Below, piece by piece: positions 16,357 through 23,601 of a DNA stretch of 31,128 nt. The notes below the pieces were generated by a model. The model saw only the letters and a list, made by a program, of their open reading frames with translations. It did not search any database and was not told the DNA's origin. Origin of the DNA: an uncultured Enterobacter sp. (GTDB lineage Bacteria > Pseudomonadota > Gammaproteobacteria > Enterobacterales > Enterobacteriaceae); the NCBI GenBank assembly GCA_946477805.1, contig CAMKZP010000004.1, positions 1 through 31,128 of the forward strand, given 5' to 3'. The position numbers and the translations under genes were made by a program. Each line of letters starts with the position of its first letter. Within the stretch, counting starts at the first letter, position 1.

Positions 16357-17151
16357 TTGAAAAAACTCAAACTGCATGGCTTTAACAACCTGACCAAAAG
16401 CCTGAGTTTTTGTATTTACGATATTTGCTACGCCAAAACGGCGGAAGAGCGCGATGGCTACATCGCCTATATCGATGAACTCTACAACGCCAACCGCCTG
16501 ACGGAGATCCTGTCAGAAACCTGTTCGATTATTGGCGCCAATATCCTGAACATCGCCCGTCAGGACTATGAGCCACAGGGTGCGAGCGTCACCATTCTGG
16601 TGAGCGAAGAACCGGTCGATCCGAAGCTTATCGATAAAACCGAGCACCCCGGCCCGCTGCCGGAAGTGGTCGTCGCGCATCTTGATAAAAGCCACATCTG
16701 CGTGCATACCTACCCGGAAAGCCACCCGGAAGGCGGGCTGTGTACGTTCCGCGCTGATATCGAGGTATCAACCTGCGGCGTGATCTCCCCACTCAACGCG
16801 CTGAACTATTTAATCCACCAGCTGGAATCCGACATCGTCACCATTGATTACCGCGTGCGCGGTTTCACCCGCGACGTTAACGGCATGAAGCACTTCATCG
16901 ATCACGAGATCAACTCCATTCAGAACTTTATGTCCGACGACATGAAATCGCTGTACGACATGGTGGACGTGAACGTCTATCAGGAGAACATCTTCCACAC
17001 CAAGATGATGCTCAAGGAGTTCGACCTTAAGCACTACATGTTCCATACCAGACCGGAAGATTTGAGCGAAGAAGAGCGCAGGGCCATCACGGACCTGCTC
17101 TGGAAAGAGATGCGCGAAATCTACTACGGCCGCAATATTCCGGCCGTTTAA
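16357..17151 (+). CDS. speD: S-adenosylmethionine decarboxylase proenzyme (TTG start)
   Basis: SpeD makes decarboxylated S-adenosylmethionine, the aminopropyl donor for SpeE. The 264-residue precursor cleaves itself between K111 and S112 (in HLDKSHICVHTYPE) to form a pyruvoyl group. The start is TTG at 16357, immediately after the speE TAA. AGGGGG at 16343-16348 inside speE provides the ribosome site 8 nt upstream. No in-frame ATG lies near the conserved N-terminus MKKLKLHGFNNLTKS. The rare start and zero spacing suggest that its level is set relative to SpeE. Confidence 0.97.
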   Translation: MKKLKLHGFNNLTKSLSFCIYDICYAKTAEERDGYIAYIDELYNANRLTEILSETCSIIGANILNIARQDYEPQGASVTILVSEEPVDPKLIDKTEHPGPLPEVVVAHLDKSHICVHTYPESHPEGGLCTFRADIEVSTCGVISPLNALNYLIHQLESDIVTIDYRVRGFTRDVNGMKHFIDHEINSIQNFMSDDMKSLYDMVDVNVYQENIFHTKMMLKEFDLKHYMFHTRPEDLSEEERRAITDLLWKEMREIYYGRNIPAV

Positions 17152-17158
17152 ACGTCAA

Positions 17159-17178
17159 CCGGAGCAGGGACGCTCCGG
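17159..17178. terminator. Hairpin between convergent speD and yacL
   Basis: CCGGAGC (17159-17165) and GCTCCGG (17172-17178) form a 7-bp stem with a 6-nt loop, 7 nt after the speD stop and 4 nt from the yacL stop. There is no good T-run on either strand, so it may be a weak bidirectional terminator. Confidence 0.6.
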
Positions 17179-17182
17179 CCGG

Positions 17183-17545
17183 TTATTTCTGTTTCATAAA
17201 CTCGCGGTAGGCGTTTACCACCTGAAGGAAATCCTCTACGCCGCACATCGACAGGCTCTCCTCGTCGTAGTAGCTCATCCCCTCTTCCATCTCATCGCCG
17301 GTAAACTCCAGCTGGTTCGCACGCACCATCACCTCTTCGCCATCCAGCCACAGCGTGTATTCATGCCCGGCGCGCTGCCAGGAGCGTTCACTGCCTTTCA
17401 CCGTATTCGCCGCCTGTTCAACTTCATCAAGCAGCGCGAGATCCTCTTTCACCTCTTCGTTAAACCAGTGTCCTACGGCTTCGTGGCCCATCGACATACG
17501 CACTTTCACCACTCCGGTGATGTCGCGCAGAAATTCGTAATCCAT
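17183..17545 (-). CDS. yacL: YacL family protein (UPF0231)
   Basis: The 120-residue acidic protein matches E. coli YacL in length and N-terminus (MDYEFLRDITGVVKVRMSMGHEAVG). There is no signal peptide or membrane segment. It is rich in Glu and Asp, and its function is unknown in the family. AGAGGAAA lies about 6 nt upstream of the ATG. It is a single gene between convergent speD and the 3' end of acnB, with 190 bp of repeat and terminator sequence separating it from acnB. Confidence 0.9.
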   Translation of the reverse strand: MDYEFLRDITGVVKVRMSMGHEAVGHWFNEEVKEDLALLDEVEQAANTVKGSERSWQRAGHEYTLWLDGEEVMVRANQLEFTGDEMEEGMSYYDEESLSMCGVEDFLQVVNAYREFMKQK

Positions 17546-17653
17546 AGCATTTTCCTCTGCAAAGCCATTAGGGTAATTATCGCAGCAGAGAAGCAGAAAA
17601 AAAGCGGGAGAGGTGGGAGGAATGAAAATAAAAAGGTGAGAGCAAGACCCTGC

Positions 17654-17694
17654 GGCCTGATGCCCTCACCCCGTCCCTCTCCCACGGGAGAGGG
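17654..17694. repeat. REP-like palindromic repeat, copy 2
   Basis: CCCTCTCCC (17675-17683) and GGGAGAGGG (17686-17694) form a hairpin with a 2-nt loop, preceded by GGCCTGATGCCCTCACCCC. Read in reverse complement, it is nearly identical to 10114-10155. It lies between the yacL start and the acnB terminator. Confidence 0.8.
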
Positions 17695-17705
17695 TGCAAA
17701 CACTA

Positions 17706-17730
17706 AAAACCGTCTCGTGGAGACGGTTTT
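17706..17730 (-). terminator. Intrinsic terminator of acnB
   Basis: AAAACCGTCTC (17706-17716) and GAGACGGTTTT (17720-17730) are a perfect 11-bp stem with a 3-nt loop. It lies 5 nt after the acnB stop on the minus strand, with the T-run at 17705-17709 (As on the plus strand). Confidence 0.9.
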
Positions 17731-17735
17731 GCTGT

Positions 17736-20333
17736 TTATACCGCCGTCTGGAAGATCACCCCGTCAGCCTTCTCGGTGTATTGAGAGAGCTGGTCGAAGT
17801 TCAGGTAGCGATAGGTATCCACCGCCGTCTTATCCACCTGAGCCACAAAGGTCTGGTACTCTTCCGGCGTTGGCAGCTTGCCAATCAGCGCCGCAACCGC
17901 CGCAAGCTCCGCAGAGGCCAGGAAGACGTTCGCACCGGTACCTAAACGGTTCGGGAAGTTACGGGTAGAGGTAGAAACCACCGTCGCACCGTCCGCTACG
18001 CGCGCCTGGTTACCCATACACAGGGAGCAGCCAGGGATTTCGATACGCGCCCCGCTCTTACCGAACACGCTGTAGTAACCCTCTTCGGTCAGCTGAGCCG
18101 CATCCATACGGGTTGGCGGCGCCACCCACAGGCGGGTTGGCAGCTGGCCTTTGTGGGTATCCAGCAGCTTGCCGGCCGCACGGAAGTGACCGATGTTGGT
18201 CATGCAGGAACCGATGAACACTTCGTCGATCTTCTCGCCCTGCACCGCAGAGAGAGGACGCGCGTCGTCGGGATCGTTCGGCGCGCACAGGATTGGCTCT
18301 TTGATCTCCGCCAGATCGATGTCGATCACCGCCGCGTACTCTGCGTCAGCGTCGGCTTCCAGCAGCTGCGGATCCGCCAGCCATTTTTCCATGCCCTGAA
18401 TGCGACGCTCCAGCGTACGACGGTCGCCGTAGCCTTCAGCAATCATCCACTTCAGCAGCACGATGTTGGAGGTCAGGTACTCTTCGATTGGCGCCTGGTT
18501 CAGCTTGATGGTACAGCCCGCAGCGGAACGCTCGGCGGAGGCATCGGTCAGCTCGAACGCCTGCTCTACCTTCAGGTCCGGCAGACCTTCAATCTCCAGG
18601 ATGCGGCCAGAGAAGATGTTTTTCTTCCCTTTCTTCTCAACGGTCAGCAGGCCCTGTTTGATGGCGTACAGCGGGATCGCGTGAACCAGGTCGCGCAGGG
18701 TGATGCCCGGCTGCATTTTACCTTTGAAGCGCACCAGCACCGATTCAGGCATATCCAGCGGCATCACGCCGGTTGCGGCAGCAAACGCCACCAGACCGGA
18801 GCCCGCCGGGAAGGAGATACCGATTGGGAAACGGGTATGGGAGTCACCGCCGGTGCCTACGGTATCTGGCAGCAGCATACGGTTCAGCCAGGAGTGGATA
18901 ACGCCGTCGCCAGGACGCAGAGAGACGCCGCCGCGGTTCATGATGAAGTCAGGCAGCGTGTGGTGCGTGGTCACGTCGACCGGCTTAGGATAAGCCGCCG
19001 TGTGGCAGAAAGACTGCATCACCAGGTCAGACGAGAAGCCCAGGCACGCCAGGTCTTTCAGTTCGTCACGGGTCATCGGGCCGGTGGTGTCCTGAGAGCC
19101 CACGGAAGTCATCTTCGGTTCGCAGTAAGCGCCCGGACGGATACCGGCTACGCCGCACGCGCGGCCCACCATTTTCTGCGCCAGCGAGTAGCCGCGGCTG
19201 CTTTCCGCCACGTCTTTCGCCTGACGGAACACGTCGGAGTGCGGCAGGCCCAGCGCTTCGCGCGCTTTGGTGGTCAGGCCGCGGCCGATGATCAGCGGGA
19301 TACGGCCACCGGCGCGCACTTCGTCGATCAGCACGTCGGTTTTCAGCTCGAAGCTTGCCAGCAGTTCGTTGGTTTCGTGGCTGCGCACTTCGCCCTTGAA
19401 CGGGTAAACGTCAATCACGTCGCCCATATTCAGGTTACTTACGTCAACTTCGATAGGCAGCGCGCCGGCATCTTCCATGGTGTTGAAGAAGATAGGGGCA
19501 ATTTTACCGCCCAGGCACAGGCCGCCGCCGCGTTTGTTCGGCACGTGCGGGATGTCGTCGCCCATGAACCACAGCACGGAGTTGGTTGCGGATTTACGCG
19601 AAGAACCGGTCCCGACAACGTCACCCACGTACGCCAGCGGGAAACCTTTCGCCTGCAGGGCTTCGATCTGTTTGATCGGGCCAACGCTGCCAGGCTGATC
19701 CGGCTCAATGCCTTCACGGGCGTTTTTCAGCATTGCCAGGGCGTGCAGCGGGATGTCCGGGCGAGACCACGCGTCCGGAGCCGGAGAGAGGTCATCGGTG
19801 TTGGTTTCGCCGGTCACTTTGAACACGGTCACGGTAATTTTTTCAGCAAGCGCAGGACGGTTCAGGAACCATTCGGCATCCGCCCACGCCTGCATGACCT
19901 GCTTCGCGTAAACGTTGCCCGCTTTGGCTTTTTCTTCGACATCGTAGAAGTTATCGAACATCAGCAGCGTGGTGGAGAGCGCTTTGGCAGCAATTGGCGC
20001 CAGCTTTTCATTGTCCAGCGCGTCAATCAGCGGATGAATGTTATAACCACCCTGCATGGTGCCGAGCAGTTCAATGGCTTTTTCTGGAGTCACCAGCGGG
20101 GAGGTAGCTTCGCCTTTGGCGATAGCGGCAAGGAATCCGGCTTTAACGTAGGCAGCTTCATCTACGCCAGGCGGTACGCGGTTGATCAACAGATCTAACA
20201 GGAATTCTTCTTCGCCCGCAGGCGGGTTCTTCAGCAGCTCGACGAGCGCGGCCATTTGGGTTGCATCTAAAGGTTTGGGTACAATTCCCTCGGCGGCACG
20301 TTCTGCTACGTGCTTACGGTATTCTTCTAGCAC
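17736..20333 (-). CDS. acnB: Aconitate hydratase B
   Basis: AcnB is the main TCA-cycle aconitase; it isomerises citrate and isocitrate and also handles 2-methylcitrate. Its apo form binds RNA. The product is 865 residues, the E. coli length. The N-terminal HEAT-like domain covers about 1-160. The 4Fe-4S cluster cysteines correspond to C710 (FIGSCMTN) and C769 and C772 (GCSLCMGN). The start is GTG at 20331-20333, with AGGAG 7 nt upstream; it gives the known N-terminus MLEEYRKHVAERAAEG. An ATG nine codons upstream is in frame but lacks a ribosome site. In E. coli, acnB mRNA is a RyhB target; that is family knowledge, not read here. Confidence 0.97.
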   Translation of the reverse strand: MLEEYRKHVAERAAEGIVPKPLDATQMAALVELLKNPPAGEEEFLLDLLINRVPPGVDEAAYVKAGFLAAIAKGEATSPLVTPEKAIELLGTMQGGYNIHPLIDALDNEKLAPIAAKALSTTLLMFDNFYDVEEKAKAGNVYAKQVMQAWADAEWFLNRPALAEKITVTVFKVTGETNTDDLSPAPDAWSRPDIPLHALAMLKNAREGIEPDQPGSVGPIKQIEALQAKGFPLAYVGDVVGTGSSRKSATNSVLWFMGDDIPHVPNKRGGGLCLGGKIAPIFFNTMEDAGALPIEVDVSNLNMGDVIDVYPFKGEVRSHETNELLASFELKTDVLIDEVRAGGRIPLIIGRGLTTKAREALGLPHSDVFRQAKDVAESSRGYSLAQKMVGRACGVAGIRPGAYCEPKMTSVGSQDTTGPMTRDELKDLACLGFSSDLVMQSFCHTAAYPKPVDVTTHHTLPDFIMNRGGVSLRPGDGVIHSWLNRMLLPDTVGTGGDSHTRFPIGISFPAGSGLVAFAAATGVMPLDMPESVLVRFKGKMQPGITLRDLVHAIPLYAIKQGLLTVEKKGKKNIFSGRILEIEGLPDLKVEQAFELTDASAERSAAGCTIKLNQAPIEEYLTSNIVLLKWMIAEGYGDRRTLERRIQGMEKWLADPQLLEADADAEYAAVIDIDLAEIKEPILCAPNDPDDARPLSAVQGEKIDEVFIGSCMTNIGHFRAAGKLLDTHKGQLPTRLWVAPPTRMDAAQLTEEGYYSVFGKSGARIEIPGCSLCMGNQARVADGATVVSTSTRNFPNRLGTGANVFLASAELAAVAALIGKLPTPEEYQTFVAQVDKTAVDTYRYLNFDQLSQYTEKADGVIFQTAV

Positions 20334-20433
20334 GACGGTTCTCCTCGCTCTCATTGTCATATGCGGCCGGCGTTCTCTTCACGCTCCTGTGAGACAGCAG
20401 TTTGTAGGGTAAATGCCCGATACCGCGTCGGGC

Positions 20434-20462
20434 AGCATAGCAGGATTTCTGCACAGTGTTAA
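20434..20462 (-). promoter_or_regulatory. acnB promoter
   Basis: On the minus strand, TTAACA (plus 20457-20462) and TATGCT (plus 20434-20439) are separated by exactly 17 bp. The predicted start lies near 20427, giving a leader of about 95 nt. A GCCCGA/TCGGGC hairpin (plus 20415-20433) spans the predicted start. Confidence 0.65.
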
Positions 20463-20543
20463 TCCGTTTACAAAAAAGCAACATTAAATCGTTTGCTGAA
20501 TCGTTAAGGATGGTATAGCGAGGAGACGGGGTGAATTTTAGGT

Positions 20544-20657
20544 ACAAAAAAACCGCCTGAAAGCGGTTAATTTGTTGCCTTGCGGTGGTAGCACACCGGG
20601 CTGGCGGTTTTGCGGCAATCCCAACGCGATGAATTTTGCATCACACCCCACAAGCTT
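20544..20657 (-). ncRNA. Candidate antisense-type small RNA
   Basis: A strong intrinsic terminator lies on the minus strand: AACCGC (plus 20563-20568) pairs with GCGGTT (plus 20551-20556), followed by seven Ts (As at 20546-20552). No minus-strand gene precedes it, so something short must be transcribed towards it. A CATAAT -10 (plus 20665-20670) would start an RNA of about 113 nt near 20657, although no good -35 is visible. The RNA would carry GTTGGGATTGCCGC, complementary to 14 nt of the leader of the small ORF at 20903. The arrangement resembles the antitoxin RNAs of divergent type I toxin loci. Existence and role are inferred. Confidence 0.5.
20612..20625 (+). repeat. Paired repeat, copy A (in candidate small RNA)
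   Basis: GCGGCAATCCCAAC occurs here and again at 20826-20839. Upstream blocks GTAGCA (20588-20593) and CACCGGGC (20594-20601) also recur in the same order near the second copy (20783-20788 and 20795-20802). Confidence 0.85.
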
Positions 20658-20712
20658 GCAAGCCATTATGATATTTTTGCGTAGCCCCTTCCTGTTTCGA
20701 ATGAAAAGCCGT

Positions 20713-20741
20713 TTAACTTCATTTTTCGCTTTCTGAATTAT
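20713..20741 (+). promoter_or_regulatory. Candidate promoter for the small-ORF transcript
   Basis: TTAACT (20713-20718) and AATTAT (20736-20741) are separated by 17 bp; each matches consensus at four of six positions. The predicted start is near 20748, giving a transcript of about 300 nt to the hairpin at 21025. Confidence 0.4.
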
Positions 20742-20747
20742 CGCGAA

Positions 20748-20902
20748 GTCGATTACTCTCCCCCTCGGCCTGCTTCGCTGGTGTAGCAGCCGGTCACCGG
20801 GCCCGGGAGCAGTTCCGTAACCTACGCGGCAATCCCAACTTGCCAGGTTCTGCCTTTCCCGGTGAAGAATGAACCCGCGTAGCCTTCACAGGAACGCACG
20901 CA
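20748..20902 (+). promoter_or_regulatory. Structured leader with competing helices
   Basis: Three perfect helices are possible but cannot all coexist. H1 is CACCGGG (20795-20801) with CCCGGTG (20858-20864). H2 is CTACGCGG (20822-20829) with CCGCGTAG (20875-20882). H3 is GTGAAG (20862-20867) with CTTCAC (20884-20889), and H3 abuts the AGGA ribosome site (20890-20893). The two blocks complementary to the candidate small RNA, 20795-20802 and 20826-20839, overlap the 5' arms of H1 and H2. This suggests RNA-controlled translation. The pairings are seen in the sequence; the switch is inference. Confidence 0.5.
20826..20839 (+). repeat. Paired repeat, copy B (in small-ORF leader)
   Basis: GCGGCAATCCCAAC, identical to 20612-20625 and 214 bp from it in the same orientation. 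Transcripts running in opposite directions across the two copies would be complementary over these 14 nt. Confidence 0.85.
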
Positions 20903-21019
20903 ATGGAGATGCGAATCACTGCGCTGATCGTTGTGACCGGTTTACTGCTTACCGCACTGCACGGTGGCTGGAACATATCCGACATCACGGTGCTGTTTGT
21001 CGTTAACCTCGGCAACTAG
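20903..21019 (+). CDS. Small hydrophobic protein, candidate type I toxin-like
   Basis: This 38-codon ORF reads MEMRITALIVVTGLLLTALH and then GGWNISDITVLFVVNLGN. A single hydrophobic stretch at about 5-19 could be a membrane segment or an uncleaved signal, and a second short hydrophobic patch lies at 26-33. There are no cysteines. AGGA (20890-20893) is 9 nt before the ATG at 20903; the second ATG (20909) has no spaced ribosome site. It has its own candidate promoter, a long structured leader and a hairpin terminator. The partner RNA and the layout recall E. coli/Salmonella TimP-TimR (RyfA), DinQ-Agr and Zor-Orz. I cannot confirm homology from memory. Toxicity is not shown; it could equally be a regulatory small membrane protein. 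Confidence 0.55.
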   Translation: MEMRITALIVVTGLLLTALHGGWNISDITVLFVVNLGN

Positions 21020-21024
21020 CTGCT

Positions 21025-21046
21025 GGCCGCTCGCAAGAGCGGCCTT
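21025..21046 (+). terminator. Hairpin after the small ORF
   Basis: GGCCGCTC (21025-21032) and GAGCGGCC (21037-21044) form a perfect 8-bp stem closed by a GCAA tetraloop, 5 nt after the stop at 21019. The T tail is weak (TTCTGAATATT), so readthrough towards yacH is possible. Confidence 0.65.
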
Positions 21047-21047
21047 C

Positions 21048-21225
21048 TGAATATTACTGCTCTCTTTCACCCATCACATATAATTGTGTAATAAATACAC
21101 ACACTCTTTATCCGGACGTACCGGGGATTTCCCAATAAAAGTCAAAACGGTAAGGCAGGGGTGAATAATACTCGCGGCACCCGAAACGCCTCACGGCACA
21201 GCGCCTGTCTCGTTGGAGTCACTTT
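21048..21225 (+). other. yacH upstream region
   Basis: This stretch of about 180 bp has no ORF of note. It contains a TATAAT at 21079-21084 inside a short dyad (CACA-TATAAT-TGTG), but no good -35 hexamer at the right distance, so a yacH promoter here is tentative. GGAG at 21215-21218 is the yacH ribosome site, 7 nt from the ATG. Confidence 0.4.
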
Positions 21226-22755
21226 ATGAAGTTGCCTTTTAAGCCACATCTGCTTGTCCTTCTGTGCAGCGCCGGTCTGTTTGCCGCCTCTGGCGTAATG
21301 TTTGTTAAAAGTCGCGCCACGGCGCCCGCGGCCCCTGCCCCGGTGGCTCAGCAGCCTGCAATCTCCCAGCCCGCCCCTGATCCGGTGGCGCAGGCGTTCT
21401 CCGCCGCGCAAATCGATCAGTGGGTCGCCCCTGTCGCGCTCTATCCGGATGCGCTTCTGTCGCAAATATTGATGGCCTCGACCTACCCGGCCAACGTTAT
21501 CCAGGCTGCACAGTGGTCACAAGACAACCCTAACATGCAGGGCGATGCCGCTATCCAGGCCGTGGCGGGGCAGCCGTGGGACCCGAGCGTGAAGTCGCTG
21601 GTCGCCTTTCCTCAGCTGATGTCGCTGATGGGCGAAAACCCGCCGTGGGTGCAAAGCCTGGGAGATGCCTTCCTCGCCCAGCCGAAAGATGTGATGGATT
21701 CGGTGCAGCGCCTGCGCCTGCTGGCGCAGAAAACCGGAGCCTTGAAGTCAACGCCGCAGCAGACGGTCACGACCGTGGCAAAATCCGCCCCCGCGAAAAC
21801 GAGCAGCAGCGCGCCGACAACCGGCGCCACGGCTACCGCAAGCCCAACGGTCATCAAGATTGAATCCGCCGATCCGCAGGTAGTTTACGTCCCCACCTAT
21901 AACCCGAATACGGTATACGGGACCTGGCCCAATACGGCCTACCCACCCACCTATTTACCGCCCTCGCCCGGAGAGCAGTTTACCGATAGCCTGGTGAAGG
22001 GGCTCGGCTTCAGCCTGGGCGTAGCGACAACCTACGCTATCTTCAGCAACATCGACTGGGATAACGATGACGACTGGGATCATCACCATCACGACGACTG
22101 GGATAACCACGGCGGCTACAGCCGCAACGGCGATAACAACATCAACATTAACGTGGCTAACTTCAACAAAATCAGCGGCGAACGGCTGACGGATACCCAC
22201 CGCACCTGGCAGCACAACCCGGCCTATCGTGACGGCGTGCCCTACCCTGCTAACCCGCAGAGCAGCCGCTTCCACTCCACTCACGCGCCGTCGGGGCTCA
22301 GCGCGACGCGGCAAACACCGGACACCCGCGATAGCCAGCGCCAGGCCGCGATAGCGCAGATGCAAAAATCCACGGGAAAAACCTTCCCGCAAACGGCGCC
22401 TGCAGGGTCAAGAGATGCCCAGCGCCAGGCGTCAGGTCAGCAACTGAAGCAGATTTCACAGCGCAATAACTACCGGGGCTACGATACCAGGCCCCCGATC
22501 GCGACGCGTGCCAACGCGCAGCCGCGCAAAAATCATCAGCCGGCTGCACAACGGCAGGAGAGACAGGCTCTGCAGACGGCGCAACAGCGCCACCTCCCGC
22601 GCGCGAATGCCCTGAGCGGCAACGACAGCCGCTCGGCCAGCTGGCAGGCGCAGCAGCATCGAGGTGCGCAGAGCCTTCAGGAAGCAGCCCGTCATCAGCC
22701 GCCGCGGCAGATGTTGGGCGACCGGGCTGAACACCGTGAACGTCGTCATCGCTAA
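21226..22755 (+). CDS. yacH: DUF3300 domain protein YacH
   Basis: The 509-residue protein matches the E. coli YacH family at the N-terminus but is shorter (about 617 in E. coli), mainly because the C-terminal Gln/Arg-rich repeats are fewer. An N-terminal hydrophobic segment (about 7-27) is a signal or anchor. The DUF3300 core spans about 63-250, with AQIDQWVAPVALYPDALLSQ and YVPTYNPNTVYGTW. An Asp/His/Trp patch (277-295: DWDNDDDWDHHHHDDWDNH) may bind metal. The last 150 residues are low complexity and rich in Q, R, A and H. Function is unknown. It lies 10 nt upstream of the DUF2950 gene, so the two form an operon. Confidence 0.9.
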   Translation: MKLPFKPHLLVLLCSAGLFAASGVMFVKSRATAPAAPAPVAQQPAISQPAPDPVAQAFSAAQIDQWVAPVALYPDALLSQILMASTYPANVIQAAQWSQDNPNMQGDAAIQAVAGQPWDPSVKSLVAFPQLMSLMGENPPWVQSLGDAFLAQPKDVMDSVQRLRLLAQKTGALKSTPQQTVTTVAKSAPAKTSSSAPTTGATATASPTVIKIESADPQVVYVPTYNPNTVYGTWPNTAYPPTYLPPSPGEQFTDSLVKGLGFSLGVATTYAIFSNIDWDNDDDWDHHHHDDWDNHGGYSRNGDNNININVANFNKISGERLTDTHRTWQHNPAYRDGVPYPANPQSSRFHSTHAPSGLSATRQTPDTRDSQRQAAIAQMQKSTGKTFPQTAPAGSRDAQRQASGQQLKQISQRNNYRGYDTRPPIATRANAQPRKNHQPAAQRQERQALQTAQQRHLPRANALSGNDSRSASWQAQQHRGAQSLQEAARHQPPRQMLGDRAEHRERRHR

Positions 22756-22765
22756 GGGAACCGAT

Positions 22766-23557
22766 ATGAAAACAAAATTACTCAGTGGAATGGTGCTGTT
22801 TATGGTATCGGCCGCCGCGATGGCGCAGCAGTCCTTCAGCACGCCCGCTCAGGCCACCGATGCGCTGGTCAGCGCCATCAGCGAGCATAATGAGGAAGCG
22901 TTGAGCAACCTGCTCGGAGAGAACTGGCGCGACTATCTGCCTGCGGAAGGCGTCGACCCGGAAGCGGTAGACCGCCTGCTGCGCGACTGGAAGGTGCGTC
23001 ATGAGACCGTCGTGAACGGCAATACGGCATATCTTGTTGTCGGTGAAAGCGGCTGGCAGCTCCCTGTTCCGGCAGTCAAAATCGCCGCTGGCTGGCAGTT
23101 TGATATGCAGAAGGCCGCAGACGAGATCCTCACCCGCAAAATTGGGCGCAACGAGCTTGCGGCCATTGCAGCCCTTCACGCGTACGTGGATGCCCAGCGC
23201 AGCTATTTTGCGATGAACCATCAATACGCTCAGAAAGTGGTGAGCTCGGAAGGGAAAAAGGATGGCCTCTACTGGCCAGTCTTGCCCGGCGAAGCGCCAA
23301 GCCCGCTCGGCCCGGCATTCAGCCCGAAAGAGCCGGGAGCAGGTTATCACGGGTACCGATTCCGCATCCTTCCCGACAGCACCGGCTTTGCGATGGTCGC
23401 CTGGCCCGTGACTTACGCCCAGACGGGCGTCATGAGCTTTGTGATAAACCAGGACGACAGGGTCTACCAGCGCGATCTCGGCAGCGATTCAGAGCAAAAA
23501 GCGCATGCACTCGCCGCATACCATCCCGATAAAACCTGGCAATCCGTCGCCCCGTAA
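22766..23557 (+). CDS. DUF2950 family exported protein
   Basis: The 263-residue protein has a clear signal peptide (1-20, ending AAAMA, before QQSFSTP). The mature part carries segments I associate with DUF2950: ENWRDYLP, the YVDAQRSYFAMN stretch, DGLYWPV, YHGYRFRIL and FAMVAWPVTYAQTGVMSFVINQDDRVYQRDLG. AAGGGA lies about 6 nt before the ATG at 22766. It follows yacH by 10 nt and ends in its own terminator, so DUF3300 and DUF2950 are made together. E. coli K-12 has yacH but, as I recall, no DUF2950 gene beside it. The role is unknown; an envelope function is likely from the signal peptide. Confidence 0.85.
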   Translation: MKTKLLSGMVLFMVSAAAMAQQSFSTPAQATDALVSAISEHNEEALSNLLGENWRDYLPAEGVDPEAVDRLLRDWKVRHETVVNGNTAYLVVGESGWQLPVPAVKIAAGWQFDMQKAADEILTRKIGRNELAAIAALHAYVDAQRSYFAMNHQYAQKVVSSEGKKDGLYWPVLPGEAPSPLGPAFSPKEPGAGYHGYRFRILPDSTGFAMVAWPVTYAQTGVMSFVINQDDRVYQRDLGSDSEQKAHALAAYHPDKTWQSVAP

Positions 23558-23564
23558 AGCAGGC

Positions 23565-23600
23565 AGGCCGGGTCAGGCGAAGCCGCCACCCGGCTGTTTT
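23565..23600 (+). terminator. Terminator between DUF2950 gene and traT (REP-type)
   Basis: GCCGGGT (23567-23573) pairs with ACCCGGC (23588-23594), with GGCGAAGCCGCC inside and TGTTTTC after. It lies 10 nt past the DUF2950 stop and directly abuts the convergent traT stop. The stem belongs to the same REP-like family as 13302-13329. Confidence 0.75.
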
Positions 23601-23601
23601 C

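Noticed and set aside
18153..20198. 681-codon open frame on the plus strand opposite acnB
   Set aside because: It lies entirely inside the conserved acnB gene on the other strand. It arises from GC-rich codon usage and its product is His- and Arg-rich without recognisable domains.
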